Shown here: piece by piece, positions 6,687 to 7,607 of the stretch
How the letters are laid out: every line of letters begins with the position of its first letter
Numbering within the stretch: position 1 is the stretch's first letter
DNA from: Sedimenticola sp.
Lineage (GTDB): Bacteria; Pseudomonadota; Gammaproteobacteria; Chromatiales; Chromatiaceae
Length of the DNA stretch: 7,607 nt
Assembly (NCBI GenBank): GCA_027041035.1
Contig: JALULB010000310.1
Location: 1-7,607, forward strand
Direction: 5' to 3'
Notes under the pieces: model-generated
Databases searched by the model: none
The model's input: the letters and a program-made list of their open reading frames with translations, nothing else
What the model was told of the DNA's origin: nothing
Translations under genes and position numbers: made by a program

Positions 6687-6720
6687 GATAATTAAAATAA
6701 TACTAATGATAATGAGTTGC
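6687..6720 (+). promoter_or_regulatory. Overlapping Fur-like operator sites
   Basis: Two overlapping 19-base stretches, 6687-6705 and 6702-6720, each match the Fur box GATAATGATAATCATTATC at 13 of 19 positions. The second includes an uninterrupted TAATGATAAT core. The region is strikingly AT-rich against its surroundings. It abuts and overlaps the candidate -35 of the porin promoter, the expected place for iron-dependent repression. AT-rich promoter DNA resembles Fur sites easily, so binding is inference; a role at ygfZ is less likely because that start is more than 110 bases away. Confidence 0.5.
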
Positions 6721-6745
6721 ATTTAGAGTATATTTAACTTATGCT
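6717..6745 (+). promoter_or_regulatory. Candidate porin promoter
   Basis: TTGCAT (6717-6722) and TATGCT (6740-6745) are separated by 17 bases, the ideal spacing, though each is only a partial match to sigma-70 consensus. TATATT at 6729-6734 is a better -10 by itself but lacks a good -35. Either choice places the Fur-like sites over or next to the promoter. Confidence 0.4.
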
Positions 6746-6794
6746 TCGCCTCGAATTCCATTTCTGAAATCGATGCCCAGTGCAGGAGTGAAGC

Positions 6795-7607
6795 ATGAGT
6801 ACCCTAGCGAAGTTATCCACCGTCAGCGCCGCCGTGATGTTCGCTCTGGCCAACCAGACCGCCTTCGCCGGCAAGCTGCCCAGCCAGGAGGAGATGTGGA
6901 AACTGATCCAGCAACAGCAGCAACAGATCGCATCGCTGCGCAAGCAGGTTCAGAATACTGAGGCAAAGGCGGATACGGCTATCGAGGCCGTGGAGTCGGA
7001 TCAGTCGACGACATCGGCCAAGGCGGGTTGGACCGAACGTACCCATTTGGGCGGTTATGGCGAGATCCACTACAACAACCTGTCCGGCGAAGGTGGTGCT
7101 TCGGACAAGAAAGAGATCGACCTGCACCGTTTCGTATTGTTCGTCGGCCATGAATTCAACGACCGGCTACGCTTCTTCTCCGAACTGGAGGTGGAGCACG
7201 CCATCTCCGGTGATGGACAAAAGGGCGAGGTCGAGCTGGAACAGGCCTATATCGAGGCGGATATCAGCGACGCGATGCGCGCGCGCGCCGGCGTCTTTAT
7301 GCTGCCGGTTGGTATCATCAATGAAACCCATGAGCCACCGACCTTCTACGGTGTCGAGCGTAACCCGGTCGAAAGCCAGATTGTCCCGGCTACCTGGTGG
7401 GCGGCCGGCTTGGCCCTGGGTGGTGAATTCGGTGGTGGTTGGCATTACGATCTGGCCATTCACGAGGGGCTGAATACCTCTGGTCCGGACTACAAGCCGC
7501 GCGCTGGTCGGCAGAAGTCCGGCAAGGCCACGGCCGAGGATCTGGCCTATACCGCGCGTCTGACATGGACCGGTATCTCCGGTCTGGGGCTCGCCGGCAG
7601 CGTGCAG
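6795..7607 (+). CDS. Outer-membrane porin with N-terminal coiled coil, 3' truncated by window
   Basis: The 271 visible codons have no stop and run off the window end. A signal peptide (1-25, cleavage after AFA) is followed by a short Gln-rich coiled-coil segment (about 31-68) that includes IQQQQQQIASLRKQV. From about residue 83 the sequence becomes an alternating beta-barrel pattern beginning HLGGYGEIHYNN, with amphipathic strands such as LRFFSELEVEHAI and MRARAGVFMLPVGIINE. This layout resembles the phosphate-selective porin O/P group of proteobacterial porins, whose substrate varies and cannot be read here. The start is supported by AGGAG at 6784-6788, 6 bases upstream. The upstream Fur-like sites suggest iron-responsive expression. 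The gene diverges from ygfZ. Family assignment rests on pattern recognition, not alignment. Confidence 0.85.
   Translation, partial: MSTLAKLSTVSAAVMFALANQTAFAGKLPSQEEMWKLIQQQQQQIASLRKQVQNTEAKADTAIEAVESDQSTTSAKAGWTERTHLGGYGEIHYNNLSGEGGASDKKEIDLHRFVLFVGHEFNDRLRFFSELEVEHAISGDGQKGEVELEQAYIEADISDAMRARAGVFMLPVGIINETHEPPTFYGVERNPVESQIVPATWWAAGLALGGEFGGGWHYDLAIHEGLNTSGPDYKPRAGRQKSGKATAEDLAYTARLTWTGISGLGLAGSVQ

Overview
The window looks like chromosomal DNA from a respiratory, nitrate-reducing gammaproteobacterium, plausibly a Chromatiales/Ectothiorhodospiraceae-like lineage. This rests on GC-rich codon use, a periplasmic nitrate reductase operon, a YgfZ protein, a VPTLSxW-type (IPTL-CTERM) sorting tail, a Gram-negative porin and Fur-like operators. 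Taxonomy is inference; nothing here fixes genus or species.

Layout: 1-305 is a probably non-coding region ahead of napA, with a 13-bp direct repeat, an FNR/ANR-like box at promoter spacing and a strong leader hairpin. 306-3990 on + is a compact napA-napB-napC operon: Tat-exported molybdenum catalytic subunit, diheme cytochrome and membrane tetraheme quinol dehydrogenase. A long imperfect stem sits between napA and napB. 3991-4207 holds two strong hairpins, the second a likely operon terminator. 4208-5482 (+) encodes a secreted protein with a cohesin-like N-terminal region, three PASTA repeats and a VPTLSAW sorting tail. A short hairpin spacer separates it from convergent ygfZ (5547-6575, -), a folate-dependent Fe-S maintenance protein. 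A divergent AT-rich control region (6576-6794) with overlapping Fur-like sites precedes an outer-membrane porin (+), cut by the window end.

How the genes work together: quinol electrons pass through NapC in the inner membrane to NapB and then NapA in the periplasm, where nitrate becomes nitrite. The FNR-like box suggests induction at low oxygen. No napD, napE, napF, napG or napH lies in the window, so the NapA chaperone and any accessory proteins must come from elsewhere. The PASTA protein, ygfZ and porin appear to be separate transcription units. YgfZ could support Fe-S enzymes generally, NapA included, but neighbourhood alone does not show that.

The least ordinary item is the PASTA/IPTL-CTERM protein. 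PASTA repeats are best known from Gram-positive Ser/Thr kinases and penicillin-binding proteins; here they sit in a sortable secreted protein with no kinase domain, just behind a respiratory operon. I found no CRISPR array, tRNA, rRNA, transposase or attachment site.
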